A stretch of DNA of 64,000 nucleotides. Source: Sweltsa coloradensis (Eukaryota > Arthropoda > Insecta > Plecoptera > Chloroperlidae). The stretch covers positions 1 to 64,000 of the forward strand of contig JAMZAV010000305.1 in assembly GCA_024449915.1 (NCBI GenBank), read 5' to 3'. The notes under the pieces were generated by a model. That model did no database searches. It had not been told where the DNA came from and saw nothing but the letters and a program-made list of their open reading frames with translations. The position numbers and the translations under genes are program-made. This document shows, piece after piece, positions 31,790-44,525 of the stretch (its first letter is position 1; each line of letters opens with the position of its first letter).

Positions 31790-34640
31790 ACCTGGCATCG
31801 TTCATGAGAAATTAATTCGGGAATTCCAAAGTTCGACATACGATACCAGCAATCCTGACTTACAGTTTTCCCAAAGATTTTCTTTATTCGCGAATACATG
31901 CAAGGGATTGAGTCCTCTTAAACAACCCTTGTACACACATTTCATAACTACCCTAACTTCAAAATACCTAGTTTGACACCACCTGAAACTTGTCACGCAA
32001 CTGTCCCTAGGTTTTCCAAGAGAACGTTAAATCATCTCCAATGGTTGGTTGGTTGATAACCATGGTTGTTCATGCTTTTTGGAAGAAGAAATGTGATCCC
32101 ATTATTTTCGTAACATTAAAGATTTTCCAATTGTTGTTCGAGTTTGGAAGCGAATTCTACTCTTTTATTTTCAGGTGATGAACTGTTGCTGAATCAAATA
32201 GGTTATCAATCAAAGTGATTTTAAGGTTCCTAATCATCGAAACAATGTAGTAAGGAAGTGGGACTTGTTCTATTTTTAATTTCTTAGCCACGCTAAGATT
32301 ATTATCGGTATTTGTTTTGTGAACCTAAATGGAGGTTCAAATAACAAAACCTGCGCACCTTTTTATGTTAAAATAATAACGAAATAATATACGAATGAAA
32401 TAATGGTTGATATAACGCCATATGAAATGTTTAAACATACTTAGTGGAGGATAACAAAGTAGGCCTAATAGAGAACTGTCCTTGGTTTCAAATATATCTT
32501 ACACGCATTTAGTAATTTGTAATATTCAATTTAATAAACATCGCAATTAAAATAAACCGTTAAAAAAAATCTGTGGATTGTATGCATGTTCAAAGTTCCT
32601 GGGTTTTGAATTCCCGCACAAAGACTTAAGTACGCGCTCTTTTGGTTGTGACGTCATCGTGAGGTGAGGAAGGGAAACTTTCAGTGGCAGAACTGTCAGC
32701 TCGCCGTCATGCCATGGCCGTTTTCCGGCGCGAAGCCCGGTTCAAATTTTTTCTCGCTCACAATTAGCGCTAATAAAAGCCGGACGCATAAAAAACTTTA
32801 CTGGTCGGTATTTGAGGTTATTAGTAGGGGCATATTCAAATTTGGTAATGAAGGATAGTTCCGTATTGAAAACTTGAATATAATTTTTCATTGTTTACAC
32901 TACCTATTTGTCACTCGAGGTAAATAATAACATATTTCAATTATTGTAGAGACCAAACCACTCTCGTTGGAAGAATTTATTAGCTTAGCTTAGCTTAGAA
33001 TTATGCAATGAACGAACATATGTTCTTGCTTAAATATACAATACCGGGTCTGAAACCCTCAAATGTAGAATGATTGTATTACCAGGGGAGAAAAACGCGT
33101 TTTTCCATGTTGGCAGAGTGGGTTGTAAGGCATTAAGAATTTAGAGTTGACAGACATTCTGTTCTGATGAAAGTACAATGCCATGTACAATGACTGTTGG
33201 TATATTGTTAGAAACTATAATGTAATTTATTATAATACGGTGCAAAATTCCCAATACCTTTACTTCTAACCGTGAGAAAATTAATCCACCTTGTCAATGC
33301 AGTGCCTCGACAAAAACTATCGTTTCTCTACAAATTGCTATGGGAGCACTGACCCCTCTACTGCTGAAATATTGTGGTTCAATATCCAAGAATGTACTCG
33401 TCACAGTCGAGCCCAAGATAACAGGCTCGGTAAAACACTTAGACACGAGGCGTGATTCTATCACAACGATATAGCCAACAAGTTCACAAGGGAGGTCCAA
33501 GTACGACCCAGTTTGATAGTCATGTATTTTTGACACCTTGCACCTTTCCTTGTAGCAGGGGCGCCGAGTTCGTGGGTGCTCAGGGGCTGAAGCACCCGTC
33601 CAAATATTCTGAATTTAAAAAAATTGGTCTATACAATAACAAAGTTTTGAGCTATCTACATTTACAAAAACGCTCAGAGATTAGTTAGTTTAGAGATTAG
33701 AGTTATTGTTTGTAAACCTTGCAAGTCTGGTGATAAATCGAATAATTCGGATTGGGACTCAATTGTGGAAATTGTCCTGTGGTATTTTCAACCATAAAAT
33801 ATACTGGTAGACATTTCCTGTGCATGCCTGAACAGAAACGGGAATTTACATTTTTAATTATTAAATATTATTATATTTTTCATGTAGAGAAGCTAAAATT
33901 TATTCAACAAAATCAGTAACGGATACAGTGGGGGGCAGTGCGGTGGGGCGATCGTCATCCCCCACTCCCCCATAATATTCCCATTTTGATTACGCAGCCA
34001 ATCATTACTATCACCTATTGTGCCATTTTAGATTTTTTGTTATAAGGCCATGTCTAAAGTTGTAAATTAGCAAATTTTCTCGCCTTCGGCGAAAAGGGGC
34101 AGTTACAACCATACCTTTCAAGCATGTCCTGGTTTTGTAAAAACGAACTCGCATCCCCCTAGGTTACGTAGATAGTTTTCGTTTATGTGCATGAAAATCT
34201 TGAAAATTAATCCCATGAATCACGGCTATCCGACACTGAATAAAATATACCGAAATCATGACAATTACACAGACTCATTTCATTACTGATAGAATACAGT
34301 AGGCCTACACAAAACAATGCAGCAAAATCGTTTTAGAAAATCACTGACGGGCAGTCTTCGAAATGTTAGTGAAATATTTCAGCATACCTTGGAATTTAGA
34401 AAAGCCGGCGCCCCTGCTTGTAGTAGCTACTCTAATTTACAGCGTCAAAGACGAGTTGCTCACGAATCAATCACAAATTAACTGTGAACACCTCAGCTTC
34501 CAAGGTTACCTAGTACACTAGGCCCTAGGGACAACTACATACGTTTACAAACTAAGTCTTGTACAACTGACGTACAGTTAGAACGAGAAGCGATGTGCTG
34601 GACTACTAGTAAATGTCTGCGCTCGGGGCTCGAACGCTAG
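31790..34640. repeat. Segmental repeat, copy 1 of 3
   Basis: The block begins with a SINE-like segment (AGCAATCCTGAC, ACATGCAAGGGATTGAG) and runs through TTTGTGAACCTAAATGGAGG and TATCACAACGATATAGCC to CGAGTTGCTCACGAATCAA. Corresponding DNA lies at 48780-49870 plus 51520-51660, and at 53700-54490. The copies differ by internal transposon insertions. No host gene is seen in it. Confidence 0.65.
33556..34416. mobile_element. hAT-like element, 861 bp
   Basis: The ends CAGGGGCGCCG and CGGCGCCCCTG are an 11-bp perfect inverted repeat. They are flanked by a 7-bp direct repeat CTTGTAG (33549-33555 and 34417-34423), one base short of the usual hAT 8. The CAGGGGC-type end is common among hAT elements. 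No transposase is found. Flanks rejoin the segmental repeat seen at 49870/51520. Confidence 0.65.
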
Positions 34641-34694
34641 ATGGGGTTTTACGTACCCAGAATCCGCTCAACCCAAGACGCTCTCACTGACACT

Positions 34695-35054
34695 CTAACC
34701 TGTTGGATCCTCTGCAGGAATACGAACTGGCCTGGGCGTTTCCTTGGGCTCTGAACACGTGGTGATAGCCTCCGGTCCGATGCTCACTGTAGGAAAGTAG
34801 TGGCTTACGGGTCTCGAAGCGACGGTCTCTAGCTCCGCGGTAGTACGGCGGTGAAGTTCGTCCTCGGCCCATGGCATCGTCGACCCCCGAGCACTTGCTC
34901 GATCAACAATCTCTTCCAAACCACTCGGTGTTCCACGGTGCAATGTCGCTCTAGGACGAGTCGTCCACGAGCAACACGTCCGTAAAGAATGATTAGGTTT
35001 GTTTGGTTTACCTAGTGCAGTGTAGACTTGTGTAGTGTAGGCGTAGGCCTTCAA
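34695..35054 (-). other. Open G+C-rich stretch, possible exon or retroelement fragment
   Basis: A 120-codon minus-strand frame stays open (including RASARGSTMPWAEDELHRRT) and ends just past a GTTAGAGTG donor-like site at about 34700. A second frame is also open over 60 codons, which weakens the case. No domain recognised; high G+C alone could explain it. Confidence 0.15.
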
Positions 35055-35500
35055 ATCAAATTACACTATATACACTTTTCTCAGGATAACCAAACGTTTT
35101 TGAACACTTTACACTAGATTCGTCCACATCAAACTGTCAAACTACTAAAACATAATAAAACAACAAACAGTAGTGTTGAATTCACTATGAGGTAAATTGA
35201 CAGTCTAGGTCTACTATTAGACCATATCACACGATGAAAAGTTATTTGGAACATAAACTTCATAGTACTTATCCTTGTTGAGGTTAGAGTAGGCCCTACC
35301 CCATGCATTTGGTTGCACTCATCACAAAAATAGTCCCTTATATTATATAAAAAATTACTCCGAATCTGTTTATAATGAGTAATAAAGTAGACTATTAATT
35401 GATTTTAGGAGTTATATTGATTGTCATTGCAAGAATGTGTCATTCATTATGTATTAATCTGTTTCTCTTCCAATTTTGCGCCTCAATTTCTGGCTCAGTC

Positions 35501-36528
35501 TTAACTCGGCTATTCTTAGCTCGCCTACATCAATTAGTAGTGGTATTTCAGGTGTAATTGCCCGCTTCCAAGAACCACGTATCTACTTTAATTGGTCGTA
35601 GGAGGGGTTTTCTTGACTCGCCTACGCCAATGGCAGCGAGCCTTTCAAATGGTTATGCGACCTGACCGGCAAGTTTGAATTGTTCCGAAATTTAACGTTG
35701 ACATGGCACTTCCCGGACAGAATTTCGGCCTCCAATATGACACATCTCTCTTCGATGCGCCAGGAAATCATCACCGTCAAGGGGAACTGCCCAACGTGCC
35801 CAGTACCAAAATATTAACAAAAGGCTACAAAATTTAAAATTATACGGCTACAGATTGGTGACTCGCCTATTATGATGCAGTTAAGTACATTCTCAAGGAT
35901 GAGGGTGGAGTGATAATGTAGTAAAGAGGCTCAAGTGCATACTTGGGGAAGGAACTTTTAAAATTAACGAGTTCCATTTTTCTGTAACATTTTAAGGAGC
36001 GCGATCCTTTTAGTGTTGAGTTAACATTTTAATGGAACTTTTTAAGAGAGCTTTACTTCCTTTTCTGAGGAACTTGAACATTTTATTGGTAACTACATGA
36101 AATACGTGACTTACTTACTTCTTCAAGTCAAGGCGTAAGTCACAATAACAAAATGGATTATATAACCTAATATTCTTATTATTTCATAACATTAATTAAG
36201 ATTATATTTTCTTGGATGGATATAACATAGCACTTTAAGACAACCTTGTATTAAATAAAAAAAAATATATTAAAAAGGCACAAAGTGAGCAACGTTTCGA
36301 GCAAAATTCTATCTGGGAAGTGCCCTGTCAACGTTAAATTTCGGAATAATTCAAACTTGCCGGTCAGGTCGCATAACCATTTGAAATGCTCGCTGCCATT
36401 GGCGTAGGCGAGTCAAGAAAACCCCTCCTACGACCAGATAAAGTAGATACGTGGTTCTTGGAAGCGGGCAATTACACCTGAAATACCACTACTAATTGAT
36501 TTAGGCGAGCTAAGAATAGCCGAGTTAA
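35501..36528. mobile_element. TTAA-flanked element with about 210-bp terminal inverted repeats
   Basis: TTAA followed by CTCGGCTATTCTTAGCTCGC at 35501 is mirrored by GAATAGCCGAG-TTAA ending 36528. The inverted arms continue through AATTGCCCGCTTCCAAGAAC, CTTGACTCGCCTACGCCAAT and GACCTGACCGGCAAGTTTGA for about 210 bp with few mismatches. The interior is A+T-rich with no transposase. Both the flanking TTAA and the arm length are clear. Family assignment (piggyBac-like) rests on TTAA alone. Confidence 0.75.
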
Positions 36529-36839
36529 GAACGTACCTTATTTTTAAATATAACAAAATTGTTTGGCAAAACCAATTGTTGAAAAATTACTTAACTAAAG
36601 AATAACTTTACATTTGTAATCGTTAATTAATTGTTGTTATTAGGGGTTAGGGGTTATCATTCAGCATATGCATAACAAACAATATCTGAAGAAGAAAAGA
36701 ATCTGTAACAATTAACTTATTTTTGGGTCAAATGGCTATTTGGGGGTATCTGTGCGTCGTGTGTCTCGTATGGTGTCTCGCTACCGAGCAACGCAGTCGG
36801 CCCACTAGCGTGACGTCACAGCACAACTCTCGGCGCAGT

Positions 36840-37302
36840 CTCCGGCCTGTACGTTACTCGCCCAAACGTCACGAAAATATCGGGACAAAATCGGGAAAAA
36901 TCGTAAAAGTACGATTTCTATAAGAAATATTTCTTCAAATGTCCCTAAAGTCTTAACATATCTAATTTTAATGATTTCAAACGTTCCCATAAAGTTTCAT
37001 CAAGATTGGAGTAGCCGTTTGCCCGGTCGCAAGCCAAATATCACGGAAATAACGCATTAAAAATAAAATAACATCGTAGTACGTAGTAGTAAGTATGATA
37101 TTCATGAGAAATATTTCTACGATTATACCCAAAAACGTGGCAAGTCTAAGTTCAGAGATTTCGAAGGTCCCCTCCAATTTTCATTTAGATCTCATATGCC
37201 GTTTGCCCGGTAGAGAGAGAACAAAGAGACAAAAAAAACACCCGAGCTAATTTTTTAGGGGGGTCAGTGAAATTGAAGTCTTCGCTTCGCTCATCCAACA
37301 AC
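36840..37302 (-). mobile_element. F3 Helitron-like element, partial
   Basis: Minus orientation. The 5' end TTGGATGAGCGAAGCGAAGA lies at about 37302, and the body contains CGGGCAAACGGC and CGTGATATTTGGC text. The 3' end is missing: similarity fades into TGTACGTTACTCGCCC. Confidence 0.6.
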
Positions 37303-37480
37303 ATGTAAAATGAATGGATTTGCAAAGTTGAAACTAGGGGGAGTAGGAATATTGAAATATAGTAGAATGTGTTACCGATACACACACATGTATTATTTGT
37401 TCGTGGGATACAAATTGAATTCGTAGGACATTGAAAATCGAGTGTATTATTTTCAAGTCAAGCTTTTTGATAAAATATTA

Positions 37481-38775
37481 GGCCGCTTCGCGAACGCGTT
37501 TTTCAGTCGCGTTGATGGATGAGCTTTTCCGTAAGTTTTTAGTTTGCTTAGGACCACTTTTCTTTTGCAAGTGCTTTTTGAATGCATCGTTGATGATTGT
37601 TGTCAAGTATCTATTGTTACTTGTTAATTGTTACTATGCCGCTTCGCGAACGCTATTTCCAGTCGCGTTGATGGATTAGCTTTTTTTGGAATATTTCTGT
37701 CCAATGATTACGTTTTTAAGTGGAATCTTATTACTTTTTCTATAGTTTTGATATAACTTGTTAATTATACACCTGTAAAAGGCGTATATTAAAACCTTTA
37801 TTTCCATAAATTTTGACCAACTTTTTTAACTTTTTATTTCAAGAGGCACTACATCAACATAATCTTTATGTCAATGTAAAATATGAACGTTGTAGCCCCA
37901 CCCGTTTTGTCAGGATCGGCCAAAATATCACGAAAAAATCGTATTAAAAACCGGGGGGAAATCGTAAAACTACGATTTCTATAAGAAATAGTTTTTCAAA
38001 TGCCTCTCAAATCATAACATAATAATTTCAGTGATTTGAAACGTTCCCATAAAATTTCATCAATATCGGAGTAGCCGTTTGCCAAATATTACGAAAATAT
38101 CTCAATAAAAATTGGAAAAAATCGTAGAAGTACGATAATCATAAGAAATATTTGATCGATTAAACCTAAAAACGTGGCAGGTCTAAGTCTAAAGACTTCG
38201 AAAGTCCCCTCCAATTTTCATCAAGATTGCATAATATGCCGTTTGCCCGGTAGAGAGCGAACAAACAGACAAAAAACTAACAAAAACCAAACACCCGAGC
38301 TATTTTTCTTGGGGTAACGTAAGTGAAAGAAAAAAAACGAAAGTGATATTGAAGTCTTTGCTTCGCTCATCCAATTATAAACCTCAAAAAACTAATATTA
38401 AAACCTTTATCCATGGATTCTGGCTAACATTTTCAACTTTTTCTTTCAAAAAGCAATACAACACCATTACCTTAATGTCCATGTAAGATATGAACGTTGA
38501 ACCTCCACCCGTTTGGTCAGAATCAGCCCAAATGTCACGAAAATATCGCACTAAAAATCTAAAAAAAATCGTAAAAGTACAATATTCATGAGAAATATTT
38601 CTTCGATTGTACCCAAAAACGTGACAGTTTAGAGATTTCGAAGGTCCCCTCCAATTTTCATCAAGATCGCATACGCCGTTTGCCCGGTAGATGCGAACAA
38701 ACAGACAAAAAAAAACAACAACCGAGCTAAATTTTTTGGGGGTCAGTGAAATTGGTCTTCGCTTCGCTCATCCAA
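37481..38775 (-). mobile_element. F3 Helitron-like composite inserted in a carbonic anhydrase remnant
   Basis: Its minus-strand 3' end reads CGCGAAGCGGCCTAA with T after it (left edge); its 5' end TTGGATGAGCGAAGCGAAG is at the right edge. Another 5' end at about 38372 and a further internal F3 end at about 37636 show that two or more units are stacked. The equivalent place in remnant C (around 56248, AAAATATAAGTG) is empty, so the insertion lies between A and T with no clear target duplication. Confidence 0.7.
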
Positions 38776-38807
38776 TAAGTGTTATTAAAATGTGTGTATT
38801 TCTGCAG

Positions 38808-38927
38808 ATGGAAATACTCAGACTTGCTCGAAACGAAGAGGATGATGAGTTCTTTGGCAACTATCGGCCCAGTCATGCAATAAACGGAAGGATTGTAACC
38901 TGTACCTTCGTACACACAACAAACTAA
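38808..38927 (+). pseudogene. Carbonic anhydrase copy A, terminal exon remnant
   Basis: After a TTTCTGCAG acceptor the exon reads MEILRLARNEEDDEFFGNYR, then a PSHAINGRIV segment and a TAA stop (39 codons). It aligns with the last exon of copy B; NYRP and NGRIV are the conserved end of alpha-carbonic anhydrases. The initial Met is coincidental, since this is an internal splice acceptor. No upstream exons are found before it; transposons occupy that DNA. Confidence 0.7.
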
Positions 38928-39017
38928 AATCCTGAGTTTTTAGGTAATGTTCCTTTTTATCGATTTTTTAGACTTTTTAAATCTCAATTAACTTTTCACA
39001 CATTCAGCCTTAAAAGA

Positions 39018-39033
39018 CCTCCTTTTCAGGAGG
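39018..39033 (+). other. 6-bp hairpin with TTTC loop in the 3' region of copy A
   Basis: CCTCCT-TTTC-AGGAGG has the stem length and loop of a histone-mRNA stem-loop, but the flanks do not match that element. A similar hairpin (5-bp stem) is kept behind remnant C at 56500-56513. Confidence 0.4.
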
Positions 39034-39054
39034 CGTTTTGGATAGTAGAACTAG

Positions 39055-39560
39055 GAAGCTTCGTAAACGCTTTTTTTAGTCGCGTTGATGGATGAGCTTT
39101 TTTGTAAGTTTTTAGTTTGCGTGGGATCTCTTTAGTTTTGCAAGTGCGTTTTGAACGCATTTGTAGGTGATTGTTGCCAAATTTCTATTGTTACTTGATA
39201 ATCGATATTATTTACCTCAAAAAACTTATATTGAAACATTTATTTCTATGGATTCTGGCTAACTTTTTCATTTTTTTCTTTCAAAATGCAATGCATCACC
39301 ATAACCTTAATGTCTATGTAAAATATGAACGTTGTAGCCCCACCCGTTTGGTTAGAATCAGACCAAATGTCACGAAAATATCGCAATAAAAATCGAAAAA
39401 AATCGTAAAAGTACGATATTTATGAGAAATATTTCTTCGATTGTACCCAAAAACAGGGCAGGTCAATTTCAGAGATTTCGAAGGTCCCCTCCAATTTTCA
39501 TCAAGATCGCATAATATGCTGTTTGTCCGGTAGAGCGAACAAACAGACAAACAGACGCTC
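39055..39560 (-). mobile_element. F3/F1-like Helitron element
   Basis: The minus-strand 3' end is GAAGCTTCCTAG with T after it (left edge). The body is the F3 text (AATATGAACGTTGTAGCCCC and CGGTAGAGCGAACAAAC read on plus). The right end is CAGACGCTCATCCAAAAAC, slightly rearranged. Confidence 0.6.
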
Positions 39561-39564
39561 ATCC

Positions 39565-41520
39565 AAAAACAAAAACAAAGATAGCATTTTATCACACAAA
39601 ATACAAATGCTTTTGCAGCAAGTCCTTTATACACTTTATAGGATCCTACTCTAAAAATTCTCCGGAATATCAAGTTAGGATTGAAAAACTCTTCCAACTA
39701 ATTTTTTAATTAAATTCACCACCAATTCACCGCTTATGTGCATAATATAAAAAAATATATACCGACCTCTGCGTGTAACGGTTTCTGGGTTACTAAACAA
39801 GTAAATCTTATTTATTTAGCCACACTGTTGCATTCCACACGGTTTTTATATACTTGTTCGGATAACCGTTCACGGTCGTTAGTATTTAAAATATTATAAT
39901 ATAGTTACAATTTTAAACTAGACCAGCCAGCAATTGTGACATACTTTGGTCAAAAATATATTATGTATTCACCACAATTTTATTTTCGTTAGGTAACATT
40001 TTATCTAAGGTAGATTGTGTAAGAAGATAAGAAGATCTAGTCTAGTACCGAGCATAGAGAATACAAGGTTGTGTGTGTAAGTTGTAATAATAGATTAAGA
40101 CTGCCCTGTACCATTGGGGTGTAACATTTGTTTTATTACGTCCATATAATGCAGCTTAGTGAATTTCAGACTGTTGTTTTATTATTATATTATTGAAAGA
40201 CCTGTACAAATAATTGCTTAAAGAACGTACTTTATCATTATTACTTGTTTCATTACAATCCGTTTAATATAACTCGGAAATATTCTTGGATTGATAAACC
40301 ATCCATTGCACTAGTTTAAACTTGCAATTAGGCAATCACTTTTTTCGACATGCCTCGTTTTAAGACAATTGCTCAATCAAAAGAAGCCGCCTATGGTTTA
40401 AGTGCTTTATTTTGAAATTAAAATCAAGAAAGGTAGATTTATAAGATAGTATGCACTTTTATTATGGCAAATTGTGAACAGGTCTAGCCGATAAATAAGA
40501 AGCAACTCGATCAATTTGTTTAAATGATTCAAGGCATCTTTCACGTATCGAATGTTTAGAACTGCCCCAGGTTGGTAAAACTTACAGTTAACTATTTTAT
40601 TAGATTTGTTTATTAACTGTTTATGTTAAATTATATAAAAAGTAAATGAAAACATATAAGTAAAATTATAGAAATGTGTTACTGATTACTTAAAACATGT
40701 TTATGTAAAGTACACATTTAGCGATACTGTATGATGTTGTCATGTTTTTCTGGTTATGTGGCCACTTCAACAGCCAAAATTTACAAACACCAGGAAATCT
40801 GGCACCGTGTGAAAGCTATCAAAAAGCAATAAAGCTCAATAATATCATTATCAGATTGTCATTGTCTTAAATTGATCTAAACGTTAATCTGAAGTTAAAA
40901 GCTTTTAAATGGCCCGGACTCCATACAACCAAACATTAGTGTTGTGTTTGTAAGCAAAGATACCAGACAATAGATTCTCCGAGTAGGAGGTGGTGAGGTG
41001 TAAATACGGACTTATAACTAGAATTAATATTTGTTCAAAATATCATAAGTTTTAATTAGGCCTGTGGCATCCGTTTTAATATGTTACACGCTTATTTTGC
41101 CCTAAATATTATATTTGTCGTTTGAAAGCAATTATTGTTATTGTTAGCAGTCGGGGCAATTGTTTTTGACAAATTGCTTTTAGTTGTCGCTTAAAACTGT
41201 AAACATATTATTATAGGTACGCGTTATAAAACACTATAACGAATGAGGTCCGGGAGTAGGCCTACCCATAACAGGCAGCTAAACTAATAGTGGAAGAAGA
41301 ACGTACAAACAAAATTTTATTGTGCACTAAAATCTTTGTTTTAAAATACCCAAATACGGTATCATCAAAAACGCATGCAACTCGGAGGTTATCGTGAAAC
41401 GTGACTCAATCACAGTGGGACGAACTAACGAGATTGAGACGTGACTCGCGCAAAGGCCCCCTAAAATATAATTGCTAACATTAATTTGGTATAAAGTAAT
41501 GATTGATGTATTTTCTTCAG
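39565..41520. other. Upstream region of carbonic anhydrase copy B
   Basis: About 1.9 kb is conserved with 59105-61036 upstream of copy D, including ATAAATAAGAAGCAACTCG and GAGTAGGAGGTGGTGAGG. A TATAAA at 41225-41230 is preserved at 60764-60769, about 270-300 bases before the ATG. It could be the core promoter if a leader intron ends at the TTTTCTTCAG just before the ATG. No other gene is seen. Confidence 0.5.
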
Positions 41521-42312
41521 ATGATGATGAATATTCCAACTAGGGTGTCAGTGCTCTTTATTGTAGCATGGTTTGCTGTTATTCATATTTCTTCAGGTAA
41601 GTCCCATTTCACCGTTCATACGAAAACGTATATCTGGTAAAATTATTGGGATCAGTGAATCTCACAATTGGTTTGGAAATATTCCGTAGAATTTCATGTT
41701 TCATAATGATTTATGAATAAATTCAAACAGATTCCCAACTTTAAATGCGTCATTTTCAACGTCAAATAGAAAATATTGCTACATATTAAATACACATTGT
41801 AATAGCTTCAATTGTTTTTATTTACAGCTGCTGATTGGAGCTATTCTGGGAAACTTGGTAAGAAACCGTTATCTATAATAAAAATTAAAAATTAATGACG
41901 TATTTTACTTACTGTTCATTCAGACTAAAGATATAATACAAAATGTAAAGTTTTATACTGAGAGGGTATAGACTCTAAAGTTCATGTCTACACCACCCAT
42001 TCGTTTGTGTTTTCTTATACCATCAAAATAACAGCTAAACTGTTGCTCTTTCAGGGCCCAACACTTGGAAGATAGATACCCCAGCTGCGGAGGACGTCGC
42101 CAAAGCCCCATCAACATACAAACTACTAAAGTGCGCACTATTCCAAGGGATGTTCCCATCAAGTGGAAAAATTACAACAAGATGCCCACTAGCATGAAGT
42201 TGATCAACAACGGGCATACATGTATGTAAAGGGTTATCCGGTCCACACTTGCCACTAAAAGTAGCGAATTTGACAGTTCATGTAAGCCTAACAAAGTAGA
42301 ATTACCGGTACT

Positions 42313-42480
42313 AGGCCGCTTCGCCAACGCTTTTGCCAGTCGCGTTGGTGAAGAACTTTTATGGTTGATTATCGTTGCCCTAAATGTACGATTTATTTGA
42401 TAAATATTTCTTACATTGTCCCTTAAATCGTAACATATATCAGTGATTTAAAATGTCGTCGACATAGAACCATACTGTTT
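42313..42480 (-). mobile_element. F3 Helitron-like 3' end fragment in intron 3 of copy B
   Basis: CTAGGCCGCTTCGCCAACGC on plus is the reverse of an F3 3' terminus (GCGAAGCGGCCTAG, then T). The same fragment is in copy D at about 62440, so it predates the duplication. Confidence 0.6.
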
Positions 42481-42747
42481 TAACTGCCTTAAAAAAAAAA
42501 ATTAAAAATCAAAAATCAAAAATCAAAACTGCCTTGACAGAGCTTATTATTATTATTTTTTAAGAGAATTATTTTTTGATGCCAACTAAACGGACATCTA
42601 ACAATGTAAGACAAACTAAACTGACATTTAACATTGTAAGACAAACTAATTAGACATTTAACATTGGAAGAACATTGACGCCATTCTTATTACTATCACA
42701 ATCTGCCACAGTCATTCATTTTAAATTTCTGACAATTCATTTATTAA

Positions 42748-43714
42748 CTAGGAAAACGCTTTAGTCCCGCCGCGTTGATGAAAGAGCGTTTTCGTAAGTT
42801 TTTAGTTTTTGTAGGTCCACTTTTCCTTTGCAAGTGCTTTTTGAATACATTGTAGGTGATTGTTGTCAAGTTTCTATTGTTACTTGTTAATTTTAAACCT
42901 CAAAAAAACTCATATTAAAACCTTTATTTCTATGGATTCTGGCCAACTTTTTCAACTTTTTCTTTCACAAAGCAATACATAACCATTACCTTAATGTCCA
43001 TGTGAAATATGAACGTTGTAGCCCTATCCGTTTGGTCAGAATCGGCCCAAATGTCACGAAAATATTGCAATAAAAATCGTAAAAAAAAAATCGTGAAAGT
43101 ACGATATTCATGAGAAATATTTCTTCGGTTGTACCCAAAAACGTGGCAGTTCTAAGTTTAAAGATTTCGAAGGTCTCCAGAAAATTTTATCGCAATTGGA
43201 GTATCGGTTTAGCCGGAATCGTGTTAACAAACACACAAAAATACAAACAGAAAAAACAAGAAAAACAAAAAAAATCGTAAAATTGCGATTTTCATGAGAA
43301 ATAATTTTCGATTGCGCTCAAAAAGGTGGCAGTTCTAAGTTCAAAGATTTCAAAAGTCTCCAGAAAATTTCATCGCAATTGGAGTATCGGTTTAGCCGGA
43401 ATCGTGTTAACAAACACACAAAAATACAAACAAAAACAAAAAAGAAAAACGAAAAAAATCGTAAAATTGCGATTTTCAAGAGAAATAATTTTTTGATCAA
43501 TTTTTTCGTACGGTGCAGTTTTAAGTTCAGAGATTTCGAAGGTCTCCATAAAATTTCATCGCAATCGGAGTATCGGTTCAGCCGGAATCGTGTTAACAAA
43601 CAGACAAAAATACAAAAAAAAAAAAAAAAAAAAACAAAACATTCCGGATTTTTTTCTCCAGTGTAGTGAAATGGAATCTTCGCTTCGCTCGCTACGCTCG
43701 CTACGCTCATCCAA
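42748..43714 (-). mobile_element. F3/F1 chimeric Helitron-like element E5
   Basis: The 3' end (left) is CGTTTTCCTAG; the 5' end (right) is TTGGATGAGCGTAGCGAGCG. The left half has F3 text. The right half has F1 text in which the GTTAACAAACACACAAAAAT segment is repeated three times at a spacing of about 185 bp. Copy D at about 62780 is empty here. Confidence 0.7.
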
Positions 43715-43766
43715 AAATGTTTTTAGACCTTGCCGTATTTTTTTTTTTTTAATGGAGATTGAATAG

Positions 43767-44525
43767 TTGGATGAGCGTAGCGAGCGAAGCGAAGATTCCA
43801 TTTCACTACACTGGAGAAAAAAATCCGGAATGTTTTTTTTTTTTTTTTTTTTGTATTTTTTTGTGTTTGTTAACACGATTCCGGCTAAACCGATACTCCG
43901 ATTGCGATGAAATTTTATGGAGGCCTTCGAAATCTCTGAACTTAGAACTGCCACGTTTTTGAGCGCAATCGGGAAATTTTTTCTCATAAAAAACGCAATT
44001 TTACGATTTTTTTCGATTTTTTTTAAATTTCAACGACTTATAACACCTACACGCTTCATCCGATTGTAATGATTTTTTCACAGAACCTTAATTTTATGAA
44101 TTAAGATATTCTTGTGAAATTTGAGCGTAATCGAAAACTTATTTTCTCATGAAAATCGAAATTTTACGGGTTTTTTCTTTTTTAAAACAATTCTTTGACT
44201 TATAACACCTACATGCTTTATCCTATTGTAATGATTTTTTCACAGAACCTTAATTTCATCAATTTATATACTCGTGTTAAATTTGAGCGCAATCGAATAA
44301 TTATTTCTTATGAAAATTGCAATTTTACGATTTTTTATTTTTTTAAATTACGATTTATTAAAAAAATTAAGTTAATTTTTTTTATTTATTTAATTTAATT
44401 TAAAAAAATCTTCGACTAAGCAATAATTTTTTCACAGAACAACAGAAAATCTGCGTTACACATGGCAGCTCAATGCACCAATTACGCTCATCCAACAACG
44501 CGGCGGGACTTAAGCGTTTTCCTAG
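43767..44525 (+). mobile_element. F1 Helitron-like element E6, complete
   Basis: The 5' end is TTGGATGAGCGTAGCGAGCG and the 3' end is GCGTTTTCCTAG, with T after it. It includes subterminal CGCTCATCCAACAACGCG and two modules. It stands head to head with E5, only 52 bases apart; copy D lacks both elements but keeps the spacer (TTTCAATGGAGATGGAACAG). Confidence 0.75.

Noticed and set aside
38691..38807. Extension of the 38808 exon upstream as one continuous gene
   Set aside because: That part is F3 transposon text; TTTCTGCAG just before 38808 is the splice acceptor conserved in copies B and C.
39018..39033. Histone gene 3' end
   Set aside because: Only the stem-loop geometry matches; the flanks differ and there is no histone coding sequence nearby. 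The upstream coding exon is carbonic anhydrase.
42035..42217. Minus-strand peptide opposite carbonic anhydrase exon 3 (also 62185-62367)
   Set aside because: It is the antisense reading of exon 3; similarity between the two copies reflects the sense-strand enzyme.
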